64,000 bases of DNA from positions 293,830,200 to 293,894,199 of the forward strand of contig NC_050096.1 in NCBI RefSeq assembly GCF_902167145.1, written 5' to 3'. Source of the DNA: Zea mays. Lineage: Eukaryota; Streptophyta; Magnoliopsida; Poales; Poaceae. Both the position numbers and the translations under genes were made by a program. How positions within the stretch are numbered: position 1 is the first letter of the stretch; each line of letters starts with the position of its first letter. Positions 32,008 through 41,758 of the stretch are shown here, piece after piece. The notes below the pieces were generated by a model. The model made no database searches. It worked only from the letters and a program-made list of their open reading frames with translations, and was not told where the DNA came from.

Positions 32008-34464
32008 CTACCATGGGTTCATTGTCGTACAATTCCACATTTGAATAGGACAATATAGCGACGATGAATAGGCGGGTGGAAAGTATCCTGGCATCGCCGG
32101 ATGAATAGACGATTCTTGCTGCGTCGTCTTTCGAGCTGTTTTATTTGACCATTTTGTTTTAGCAGGTGATCGTGGTTTCTTTGTTTGCTGATCACGTAGA
32201 ACGGTATTTTTGCGAACGTATTTGGAGAGCAATTGATTAAAAGTAGGGTCGGCTTTGACCAGACGACCATGTATGTTATATGTGCTTTGCTCCCGCGTCT
32301 CCTTTTTCGCTTTGTGTAGAGGTTGACGCCTCTGGTCGTGGGGAGACTGTTCAGCTGAGTCAGTCGGACAGTCCGTGATGCTTAAGTCAGGGAGCAACGC
32401 TCTGCTGCTCAATTGAGCTGGCCCCTCGGCGCCTCCGGACTTGCTAGTCTTCTTGTCCGGAGCCTTCCGAGCAATCCCTCATTGCGATACGTTTGATGTA
32501 GGAGGATCACCAATGATGATGCTTTTGCCTTTATCGGCCATTTCTGGCCGAACCAAGACTTTTTTTATTGTGGGTTCTATTGTATTGACAGGAAATAGTT
32601 GTGTCCACTTGCATCTCCTGAAAAACCAACTGGTCCTCATTTATGGTCAACTGTATCTGTCGATAAAAACATTACAATCATTGGTGGCATGGAAAAAAAG
32701 AATTATGCCACTTGCAAGAAGCACATCTCTTTAATTCATCCATAGGAGGAATAGTATGTATTAATTTAATGTTACCATTTCTTACTAGCTCATCAAATTA
32801 TTTATCGCATTTGGCGACATTAAAAGTACATTTAACTTCTTCTTTTTTATTCTTTTGAACCGGATGCAAAGAAGAACATACAAAAGATTTGGCCTTCGTT
32901 GGCCAAATAAGCTCATGTATATACATCTGCGGATTCATCATCTAAACTATCATGCTCTACTAGATGTATAGTACGCGCAACCGATTTTAATGCCTCTTTA
33001 CATCGGCTTTCACATGGCAAAGCCCATAGATGTAGCTGAGCTATTGAAAAGAATTGAATGCCATCTATTTTGTCTCTTAAGTAGGATAGCAACCCATTAA
33101 AAGCCATCCCTGCTAGCTCTCTGCCTGTGACATGGATTCGAAAGCATCGATTTCTAGTGTCCCAGAACCTCCGAATATAATCATTAACCGATTCTTCGCG
33201 TCCATATCGGATTGAGTCTAAATCAGCCAACCCTAATTCATATTCCTCGGAAAATAAATGCTCATGAAATTTACTCTCTAAATCATTACAGAAATTAATG
33301 AAATTAGGAGATAGGGCAATGTACCATGCAAAAGTGGTACCAGTAAAAGATAAAGAAAATAAATAAACACGAAAGACTTCCCCATCGGCCAATTCGCCTA
33401 GGTGTGCTAGAAACTGGCTTACATGTTCATGTGTGCTTTTACCACTTTCACCAAAAAAAACTTAGAAAACTCTGGTATCCTTGCCCCTTGTGGGTACAGA
33501 ACAGTGTCAAACCAGTGATCATATGTCTTTTGATATGACTGCCCTACTCTAGCTACACTAACTCCGAGCCTATCTCAAAATAGTTCAGCTATCTCTTCCC
33601 GAATTTTCTCCATTGCGCCTAGTGGCAGACCACCGGACCTTGGCTGTGGAGCTCATTCAGTCGGGCGTTGCTATATCGACCTTCTTGCCATGACCGATTG
33701 ATAATGTTGATCGTCCTATGGTTTAAATATATAAGGGCGGAACGTACTGATGTTGTGGTCTGTAATAAATTGGTGCATACTGTGCACCAGTAGGTTCTAC
33801 GTATATGTATCTAGGGTGTCTGGTTGTGTTTGCTACTATTGGATTGCCACACAATGGTCCTGATGCAGCCCCGGGCTGTCTGGCAGGGAAAGCCAGATGG
33901 TCCGCGTAAGGGTTGTATTGTCTAGGAAAAAGCTCGGATGATCCGATTGTGTCCAAGGGCATCGATCTGCCAAGTAGGGACGACGATGGTCGTACTTGCC
34001 CTGGATATCAGTTCATCGGCAACCATATAATGGTTGGGGCTGCGAATCCCCATTTGTTACCGATGTACTAGACATAGATATCCTATTGCTGGTTTCATAT
34101 GATGGGAAACTAGGAGCAACATATTTCTCCAACAAATGTGTTAATTTTCTAATTGATTCTTCTAACCCTCTAATCTGTTGTTTCATTTGATTCTGCTGCT
34201 GATCTACATACTTTTAATAGATTAGATGTCATCGGGGTTACTTATGTTGCGAATTTGAAGCAAAGATAGAAGATATACGACGTCAGTCTCTCCAAGTTTG
34301 ACAACCATATGGTGGCGATCCACCGTGTATTGTGACAAGAATTTCTCTTTTGCTTGACCCATGTAGTATTTGTATTGTTGTTGCTCATCGACCGTTAGAC
34401 TTTCAACATTCGGCTTCAGTATATTGTTTGCGGAGATATCGGTGTGATCCTTAGAACCGACCAT
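32008..34464 (-). pseudogene. gag-like polyprotein of the gag-only element
   Basis: Three separated open pieces lie in order on the minus strand. 34222-34464 gives an N-terminal piece (MVGSKDHTDISANNIL). 32913-33392 is a Retrotrans_gag-type domain with GTTFAWYIALSPNFI, NDLESKFHEHLF and REESVNDYIRRFWDTRNRC. 32008-32412 is a basic C-terminal piece (KPRSPAKTKWSNKTARK, then SSLYCPIQMWN). Stops between them make it a pseudogene. The C-terminal part lacks a clear zinc knuckle. Confidence 0.7.
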
Positions 34465-34525
34465 TTGAGGGCCTGATTTTTAGTAGATCTAGACAACTAA
34501 TCCCTAGCGGAGTCACCAAAAAGTG

Positions 34526-35183
34526 TGTTGGTGCCGATCTGGGGGCCAAACATTAGAACGAACCACCTGATGGTGCTCTCAGTGGAGGCGCGGACGGTCC
34601 GCGGCATAGGGCCGGACGGTCTGGGACCTGGGCTCAGGAGCGACTCCTCCTCTGTCTACGTTCGGACGGTCCGCGCCTGAGGCTCAGACGGTCCACGATG
34701 GCGCAGAGGCTCGTCTTCTTCGCAGCAGACCTAGATCTCACCTCCCGGAAGAGACCCCCCCCCCCCCCCGTCAGGGAGGAGAGATCCTAGGGTATGTCTT
34801 GGCTTCGGCAGACCACCCAAGACGCCTCTAGTCAACATAGAGTCGAAGAGAGGCAAAGATTTGAGGTAGAGGGAGGTTAAACAAGGGCTAAACTAGAGCT
34901 ACTCTTAATGCATAAAGTAAAAACGATAAGTAGAGTTGATTGAATCGATTGTGGGGGGTTCAATCGGTCGTAGCCCTTCATCTATATAAAGGGTGCGGTC
35001 TGGACCCATTACAAGTCCGTTCTTGAGTTAATCCCACGGATTTAGCTAAGTACGACAAAAATAAAGGACCCTAACTGATTCTACTCACGCGGACGGTCCA
35101 CGCTGCCGCCGCGGACCGTCTAGAACATGGACAGTCTGGCCTATAGGGCTAGACAGTTCGACTGCCCAAAAGTGTGTACAACA
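34526..35183 (-). repeat. 5' LTR of gag-only element
   Basis: Plus-strand start tgttggtgccgatctggg, end gtgtgtacaaca, 658 bases. It contains a 16-base C-run near 34754 and repeated ggacggtccgcg motifs. Confidence 0.75.
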
Positions 35184-35237
35184 CGTACCTACTGAGAAGC
35201 CACCGAATTTCTTTATTATTAAAGACGGACAGAAACG

Positions 35238-36230
35238 ATGCCTATAAGGCTATCCACGTCAGCCCAAATATTTCTGAGCCTTAGATTTTCAATCAACGAC
35301 CACGATACAGTCTTGTGTCCATGTAATTTCATGCATCACTACGCTCCTTTCGTTCTCAACGCCTCGATCCTTCCGGTCAATACTTTTCAGCTCCACGCGA
35401 CACGATGCTTCCAGACTAATCGGTCGTCTCTTCTCCCTCCTAGGCTTTTGCTACTGGCCACCACTATGCTTCACCTCGTTCTGATGGTCGTCGTGGCTCC
35501 AGGCGCCGTCCTGCGGCCTCACCTCTCTCTCCCTTTCCTCCCAACGTATCCCCAGTCTATCTATCATCTCTGCCTCAGCCTCCGACAACGCCGCTGATCA
35601 CCACCTCTGCAGCAACAGGCGCCACCACCTTCGCATGCGACATCTGGATCTTCGAACCCACCTCCATCAAGGAGCACCACCCCTCATGCTCCAATGGCAT
35701 CGCCTCCGACACGCTGTCTCCCCCGCCTCGTGGCTCCCCATTGGCTCTTGCCTCCCCCAACCTCGCCAGCGCCTCCGCCTACTGTTTCAGTGGTGTCGCC
35801 TCCGACCCACCGCCTACCCCAACTCGCAGTTCGCCATTGCCACCCGCATCTCCCCCAAAGCTCGTGAATGCTGCCCTCGGAGGAGCTCAGATCGGCGGCG
35901 GGCTCGGGAGGCCCACGCTAGCGTGGATGGGATACGAACTCCAGCTTCCTCCTTTTTCTTGTACATCAATTGCAGTACTCCAGTACCTATGTATTCTTGC
36001 AAACTTTTTACAGGTCCTTCGATCGACACTGCCTATGAAAGCGTCAACGCCTTAGATGCCTGGTTCAGCTTCCTCCTTTTTCCTGTACCCCCTCTCAAAC
36101 ATTGTCGTGGTGCTGGCGTGGGCTGCCGCAGGAGCCCCATCAACCTCCCCCTAAAACGCCACCGCCGTGCCGACGTGTGCCATAGCGCCAACCCTTCCAT
36201 CCCCCCTCAAACGTAGTTGCAGTGCCGGTG
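35238..36230 (+). other. CT-rich segment with overlapping ORFs, function unknown
   Basis: Plus-strand ORFs of 119, 193 and 104 residues overlap in all three frames, rich in Pro, Arg, Ser and Leu, with no recognised domain. Base composition (C-rich, GC about 55 percent) differs sharply from the AT-rich flanks. It may be a captured exon or 5' leader of a host gene. Confidence 0.35.
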
Positions 36231-36994
36231 TGAGTCGCGACTCTCCATTCACTTTAATGTCATTGAAATGCTCATCTTATCTATATTTGATTCTACATGT
36301 TCACCACGATGGGCGGATATATATCCAATCTCCCAAAGATTTCAACACCGACGATAGCAGGTACATCCATCTAAACCCTATCCTCTGTTTACTATTTATC
36401 TATTTATTTATCCCCACATTTTCTTATTACCCTTGCTGCATTGTCATAAATAATGTATGTTAATCACATCTACTTATCTACTACCTACGTCACATGATTA
36501 CAAACGAATTATACACATTAAAAATTAGATTCTACTAAATGTACATTGTCGCCTACATACAAATTCAATATGCAAAGCAACGATAATTTTGGCTAAGAAT
36601 GTCACCATTGTGGTCAGGAAGGTACATGTGTACACATCACTGATTTTGTTGCAACTTTGCTATTAATAAAATACATAAAAACGATGTTTTAAACCTCATG
36701 TGTTGGCTCTGTCAATAAGTAGTGGAGATAGTGGATACTAAAAACTACACTTTTTCACTGGAAAGTGGGAGGCATCGCAAGTGTTTATGTTTTATGCTCA
36801 TACGATCTCTGCGTATGTTCTGTGACTCAGCATTCCAAATTTACATATAAAACCATCTTCGCAGACCAGAGGATGATATAAAACATTGGTCCAAGATACC
36901 ATCATTTATGTCTCTTCTGTTAATTGATTACCTAACTTGGTGTTGTTCGCCATCTTGAATGTATTGATGATTTGTTTTTATTCCCTTTCTTTAG

Positions 36995-37057
36995 AGTCAG
37001 ATGGAGACAGATGGTGGTGAATCTCTGGACTTTAGCAACTATCCTTATATATTTATG
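36995..37057 (+). other. Exon-like fragment 1 in Helitron
   Basis: A pyrimidine-rich tract and ttag acceptor end at 36994. The next 63 bases are open in one frame (SQMETDGGESLDFSNYPYIF) and end at ATG before gtatgg. No family was recognised. Confidence 0.35.
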
Positions 37058-37134
37058 GTATGGGATTAGTTTTCATGTTCATTTGTTCATGTATAAGTGT
37101 TTTATTTACCATTTCTCTAATGCTCCATGTAGAG

Positions 37135-37275
37135 ATGGAAAAACAATATTTTGACAATGTTGTTCACTGTGGGTTAACCATCGTTGGTTTCTACGACGTC
37201 TATTATGGAAAAAGCAATATTTAGTCAATGTTGGAGTTCACTGTGGGTTAACCATCGCTGCTTTCTACCATGTCT
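37135..37275 (+). repeat. Tandem duplication of about 71 bases
   Basis: Two copies share atggaaaaa, caatattt, caatgttg and ttcactgtgggttaaccatcg. The first copy is preceded by an acceptor-like catgtag. Confidence 0.6.
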
Positions 37276-37360
37276 ACTTTCATGTAGCGACGGCTCCAAT
37301 AGTGAATTTTATTATGATATATATAGTAGGTAATGAATATTTTTCTGTGATTTGTTTGTT

Positions 37361-37551
37361 GCGAATAGTAATGGTATTGAGTCGAATTCATTAATGGAGA
37401 AGGTGGGCTGGTATCAACACTTCCTTTTTCTCTTTATGTGCAGTTCATTTCAGAAACTGCGAATAATACTGGTATCGAATCGAATGCATTAATGGAGAAG
37501 GTAAGCTGGTGTAAACACTTATTTTTCTCTTAATGTGCAGTTCATTTTAGA
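37361..37551 (+). repeat. 98-bp tandem duplication spanning an exon-intron junction
   Basis: Copies start gcgaata at 37361 and 37459 and share cattaatggagaaggt and ttaatgtgcagttcatt-type blocks. The second copy forms a clean exon candidate at 37444-37500 (57 bases, open, FISETANNTGIESNALMEK) between a tgtgcag acceptor and a gtaagc donor. Confidence 0.65.
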
Positions 37552-37763
37552 AGTTCGGATTGAAGTGTACCAATGTTAAAAATTCGGGCTCACTTTCTGT
37601 TAGCATATAGTGTGTCCCTAATGTTGTTGTATCAAAAGAAATGAATGGTTTGTTTATGTAACCGTTTGTTTTTAGCTAGACTAAGCAAATTGCCACTTTG
37701 CACCTTATCTTAAACCCTATTTTTGGGAAAACGGTAAAAATGTATCCAACAGCTCCCTACTTA

Positions 37764-38086
37764 GGCCCCCTTTGGCAGGGCTGTCTCGGTGGCTCTTTTT
37801 CTGGCTCTTCGTGAAGCTGTACCAAACGGTCTTAAAAACGGCTCCTCACCGAGAGCCATCAAAGAGCCAGAGCCATTTTACTATTGGGAGCCGAAGCACG
37901 AGAAAAACAAGCTTCTACCGGCTCCTTCTATCCGGCACACAATAAGGTTTCACGAAATTACAGTCTCTGCCACCGTCTCCTCTATGAGAAGCTGTTTTGT
38001 CAAATGAATTACAAAACGGCTATGGCTCCTCTAGAGAAACCAAGAAGCCAGAGCCGAAGCCGTTAGAAACCCTGCCAAAGGAGGCC
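37764..38086. mobile_element. 323-bp Tourist-like (PIF/Harbinger) MITE
   Basis: The left end ggccccctttggcaggg is the inverted partner of the right end ccctgccaaaggaggcc. TTA occurs directly on both sides (37761-37763, 38087-38089), the usual PIF/Harbinger duplication. The interior has ggctcttt/aaagagcc inverted blocks and no credible gene. Confidence 0.85.
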
Positions 38087-38089
38087 TTA

Positions 38090-38745
38090 ATCTCCCAATC
38101 TTCTCCAAGGTGCAAAATGCCGCCCTTACTGCGAACATTTTCGCCAAGGGTTGTCCTCCCAATATTCCTTCTCTCTGTCCCGAGCCACAAATCAGTTTCG
38201 CGCCACCGCTTGGAGTTCGCGGGCTATCTTCCCCCACGAACGAGCGCCGCGGCGCCGCCGCAACGAGCGTTTTCTCTTTTCCGGACAAAACGAATGTACT
38301 ACGTAGTAACCGGCCAGCCACCTCTACCACGTGGGCGCGCTGGATCCCGACGCCGACCTTTCTTCTGCTACTCGCAGGGTCCTGACTCCTGACGAAGCAG
38401 CCGAAGTTGGACTTGGTTGAGGACTTGAGTAGTACATACTGCAGAGAAGCTCCAGATGCTGGTGCTGTTGGAATTTCTGTTTACTAGAGGCTGTTTACTA
38501 GGGGTATTTAATCTACGGAATAAATGACATATTATCAGGTTTAACAGATTTTTTTAGAAAAATCTAAAAGAAACTATTGGATTACATATTTTCTTTAAAG
38601 GACAAAATCTCTCAGGGTATATATATGAGCTGTTGGAGATGCTCTAAACACCTTATCTTTTCTAAAATCTACCTTTCAAATCTGGTGCATGGTCAATGGT
38701 ATTCACTATATAATCGCCTCCATCTCTAATATGCACCATATATTG
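38090..38745 (+). other. GC-rich then AT-rich segment inside Helitron, unknown
   Basis: 38100-38400 is GC-rich with a 131-residue plus-strand ORF that begins inside the MITE (37997-38392) and has no recognised domain; it could be a captured 5' exon. 38400-38745 shows nothing coding. Confidence 0.35.
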
Positions 38746-38789
38746 TTACCGTCACAGTAGTCGCGCGCAAGGCGCGCGCACTGCACTAG

Positions 38790-39552
38790 TACAAATTCAA
38801 AGAGTGAATATAGCGAATGTAGAGCATATCCAACAGACTTTCTAAATTTCACTTTCTAAATTCTCATTTGGCCCATCATTTACATAAAAACTATTTTCTA
38901 TAGCTTTCTAATAGTCTCTTGGAGTTGCTTAGAACCAGCAAGGTTTCTACATACTCTGTCCCCAAAAAATGTCTTATTCATGCTTTTCAAGAAATCAAAT
39001 ATTTTAGTTTTAACTAAATATACATATATATCTATAATTATCAGTATTTATAAAATATATTTATGTATATTATTTGATATATTTTTATAATATTTTTAGA
39101 TATACAAAAATCATTACCATTTTTTACAAGTCAAATTAAACTAGTTAGTTGTCTGCATCATTACGATTTCTATATATTATATAGACATTGCTTAAATGAG
39201 ATAGTTATTCAAAGACGATCATCCAAACTCATATATTAGTTAAGTGTGAATGACGAAGTATGTGGTGTGTGGTCAGATAAGATGAAGTTTTCTCTCTTGT
39301 TTTTTCTCTCGCTAAACTATATAGACTAAATAGGTTGTGCCTAGTGAGCCGCTATAAAATACGACTTATTTAATAGTGTCACGACCCGGTCCGATACGAT
39401 TTAAATGCACTCGTACCATCTTCTCAACACGTGGTGTCAGTCTAGTGGGACACGTTTTTATTTTAAATTTGTTAGTATATACATTTACAATACTTATCAT
39501 TTATATAGCACAAATCAATAAGTGGTGCACAAATTAATAAGTGATGTAGTGG
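38790..39552. other. AT-rich intergenic with MITE remnants
   Basis: About 38822-38938 has imperfect gagcatatccaacag and ttggagttgctt inverted ends. About 38955-39140 opens with tactctgtccccaaaaaatg, similar to Stowaway-type starts. Nothing coding was found. Confidence 0.5.
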
Positions 39553-39555
39553 TTA

Positions 39556-39909
39556 GAGCAACTCCAGTAGTTCTCTAAAAGACTTCCTAAATCAATAATT
39601 TAGATAGTTAACATGAAAAATATTCTCCAACAGTTCTTTAAATGAACTTTCTAAATTTAACAACTTGTCATCTAACCTCATTTTCTCTCTACATTTGGCA
39701 ACCATTTAACAACTTCCTAAACAAAAATGTTAACTGCATTATATAGTTTTTGTGACTTATTTTTTATGTGGATAAATACAAAACAAAATTACAACATATA
39801 TTTAGAAAACTATTGGAGAACTCACATTTTTTTACTCCAAAAGCCATTTAGCAACTTCTTAAATCTGTGATTTAGAGAGCTAAAATTTACATAACTATTG
39901 GAGTTGCTC
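39556..39909. mobile_element. 354-bp Tourist-like MITE
   Basis: The left end gagcaactccagtag pairs with the complement of the right end ctattggagttgctc. TTA occurs on both sides (39553-39555, 39910-39912). The interior is AT-rich with paired ctaaat blocks. Confidence 0.85.
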
Positions 39910-39998
39910 TTAGGAGGTGGTGGTAGTTTGTTTCTTGCAAAATGAGTTTAAATCCTAGGGTAATTTTTCGTGAGGAGGGGTGACTTATGAAGGAAGAA

Positions 39999-40154
39999 AC
40001 TCTATCTTACAGGGTTCTTTTGGATTGACGGATTATTTCTGGAATTCTGTGTTTTCCTGTGTTTTTGAACTAATACACTCTATCTTACAGGGTTCTTTTG
40101 GATTGAAGGATTATTTCTGGAATTCTGTGTTTTCCTGTGTTTTTGAACTAATAC
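39999..40154 (+). repeat. 78-bp tandem duplication
   Basis: Two copies of a unit starting actctatcttacagggttc and ending ttttgaactaatac differ by one or two bases. The unit is a multiple of three, which leaves an ORF of 72 codons (39980-40198) repeating 26 residues. No domain was recognised. Confidence 0.85.
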
Positions 40155-40559
40155 CTGTAAAATTCTATAGCTCCTGTGAAATTTCTACGAACCCATAGTA
40201 GTAGAGATAGAGACTGAGAAGAGATTTAAGAAAATGTAACCAGACTCTTGAAGAAGGCATTCTGAAATCTAGATTCTCTTTCCATCATGATTTCCTTTTA
40301 TATAAAATAAGCAATATAAGAGAGTTTTATGTAAATATAGGTTTTATCTAGAATTCAAATTCCAAATTCTTCATAATTCAGTTAAACTAATTACGAAACA
40401 AGTATTTCTTTCATTTTAAGGGAAAGAAAAACAAAAAATATTATGAAGTAAAACGATCCATTCGTTTTTGTAGTTTAATAAATATTTTTAAACTAGTAAT
40501 TAGATGTCAGAATTCTTTGATTCACATTTTGAAAGGATCTCTTAAAACGGAAGACTCTG
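40155..40559. other. AT-rich sequence, nothing recognised
   Basis: Low-complexity A/T-rich DNA; no ORF, RNA or repeat end was recognised. Confidence 0.5.
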
Positions 40560-41330
40560 GCTTGTCATTGGACCACGTCACCTTGTTTTTCTAGCCACAA
40601 AAGATACAAATACTCAGTAAAGAAGTCATTGTTTCTCTAGTCACCGGATTTTGATTCTATCGTGTCCGATAAAAAACTACTTAACAAAGAAACTACTAAT
40701 AATGTACAAATTTGATTGTGTCATGTCCATAATAAAAAAAACTCGACAAATAAATACTCGTTAAAGAAGTCATTGTTTCTCTAGTCATCGGATTTTGATT
40801 CTATCGTGTCCGATAAAAAATAATCGACAAAGAAACTACTATCGTACAATTTTTATTGTGTCATACCCGATAATAAAAATACTCGACAAAGAAATCATTG
40901 TCGATATACAATTCACCGAAATTTTGGTATTTAGTCACTCGGTAAAGTCTTTTTGATAAAGTATTTTTCACCATGTGTTTGAAATTTTGGTATTTAGAGT
41001 CACTCGGTAAAGTCTTTTTGATAAAGTATTTTTCGCCATGTGTTTTTTAGTCTTTGTCGAGGGACTGACTCGGTAAATTCTTTTCCACTAAGACTTTGTT
41101 CGTTTCTGTCGGATTGCATCTGGAATCGTTTCAGCTAATCAAAGTTTATATAAATTAGAGAAACGGTTAGAAATCATTGAAACAATCCGGTTAGGAATCA
41201 TTCCAACCACCAATCCAACACAAACGAACAAGGGCTTAAGTGTTTTACACTCGATAGTCTTTTTCACCATGTGTTAAGTGACTAAAACACACTCGGCATC
41301 ATGTATCTTATACCTGTCCAAAAGCGACAT
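40560..41330. repeat. Decayed CACTA-like subterminal repeats
   Basis: Motifs such as actcgacaaa, actcggtaaagtc, tttgtcgag and gataaaaa recur in both orientations, as mutated relatives of the ctttgccgagtg motif at 3840-4290. Two long direct copies (tttctctagtca to cgataaaaaa) start near 40629 and 40771, and two more (gaaattttggtatttag to ccatgtgtt) near 40918 and 40981. A small MITE interrupts at 41092. No terminal CACTA was found. Confidence 0.6.
41092..41236. mobile_element. Tourist-like MITE
   Basis: The left end gactttgttcgtttctgtcggattg pairs with the reverse of caatccaacacaaacgaacaagggct; TAA/TTA sits at both boundaries. About 145 bases long. Confidence 0.65.
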
Positions 41331-41758
41331 CGAGCTTTTTAGAGCGTCTATTCTTAATTTTAGAATATTTTAATGAGAGAAACTTAAAAATCTAGAAATA
41401 TATTATTATTATATATTTTTTTAATTCCTTTCAGAAAGATATAATAATAGTTTTTTTAGAACAATATTTTTTATGGAATGGAAGGCAGCACGACTGTCTT
41501 TACATTTTCCAAGAGCAGACAGGATGTCTCAAGTCTCAACAACGTTATTTCACCTGCATAGGTAGGTAGGTAGATTACATACTCCCGTACGGCCGGGCGT
41601 CACCCTCCACTGGACGTACATACTACTGTTCATACGTAACGCGACGCCGGCGAGCCATCACCTACTTTATTCCACTTCTTAACCTCACCACCGGGGTGGC
41701 CGCGACCGTCGAGGTCTCGAGGCCGATGAGCGGCCGCTACATCTCAAGCATGCACTAC

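Larger units (their letters stand above)
31170..35183 (-). mobile_element. 4.0-kb gag-only (non-autonomous) LTR retrotransposon
   Basis: Two LTRs, 31170-31793 and 34526-35183, share TGTTG ends and ggacggtccgcg motifs. On the minus strand a primer-site-like TGGTGACTCCGCT follows the right LTR (about 34503-34518), and a purine tract GGTAGGGGCATA precedes the left LTR. Internal coding on the minus strand is gag-like only; no protease, RT or integrase was seen in about 2.7 kb. The flanking five bases (ggctc, cgtac) do not match, so the left boundary may have been altered. It would depend on enzymes from another element. Confidence 0.75.
35210..38789 (+). mobile_element. Putative non-autonomous Helitron carrying gene-fragment-like sequence
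   Basis: The right end is a strong match to a Helitron 3' terminus: a GC hairpin (cgcgcgc aag gcgcgcg, about 38762-38779), then actgcactag with CTAG ending at 38789 before T. The left end candidate, TCTTTATTATTAAAGACGG at 35210, resembles the maize TCTCTACTACTTATTAAGACGG start but is preceded by T rather than A. Between them lie CT-rich sequence with weak ORFs (35238-36216), exon-like pieces with splice consensus (36995-37500), and a Tourist MITE (37764-38086). No helicase was seen. Confidence 0.55.

Noticed and set aside
35635..36216. 193-codon ORF as a possible host gene
   Set aside because: All three frames are open over part of this C-rich stretch and no domain, splice context or coding-like bias picks one; kept only as possible captured sequence.
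36477..36490. tatctactacctacg as a Helitron 5' end
   Set aside because: It lacks the TCTCTA start and TTATTAAG continuation; the candidate at 35210 fits better.
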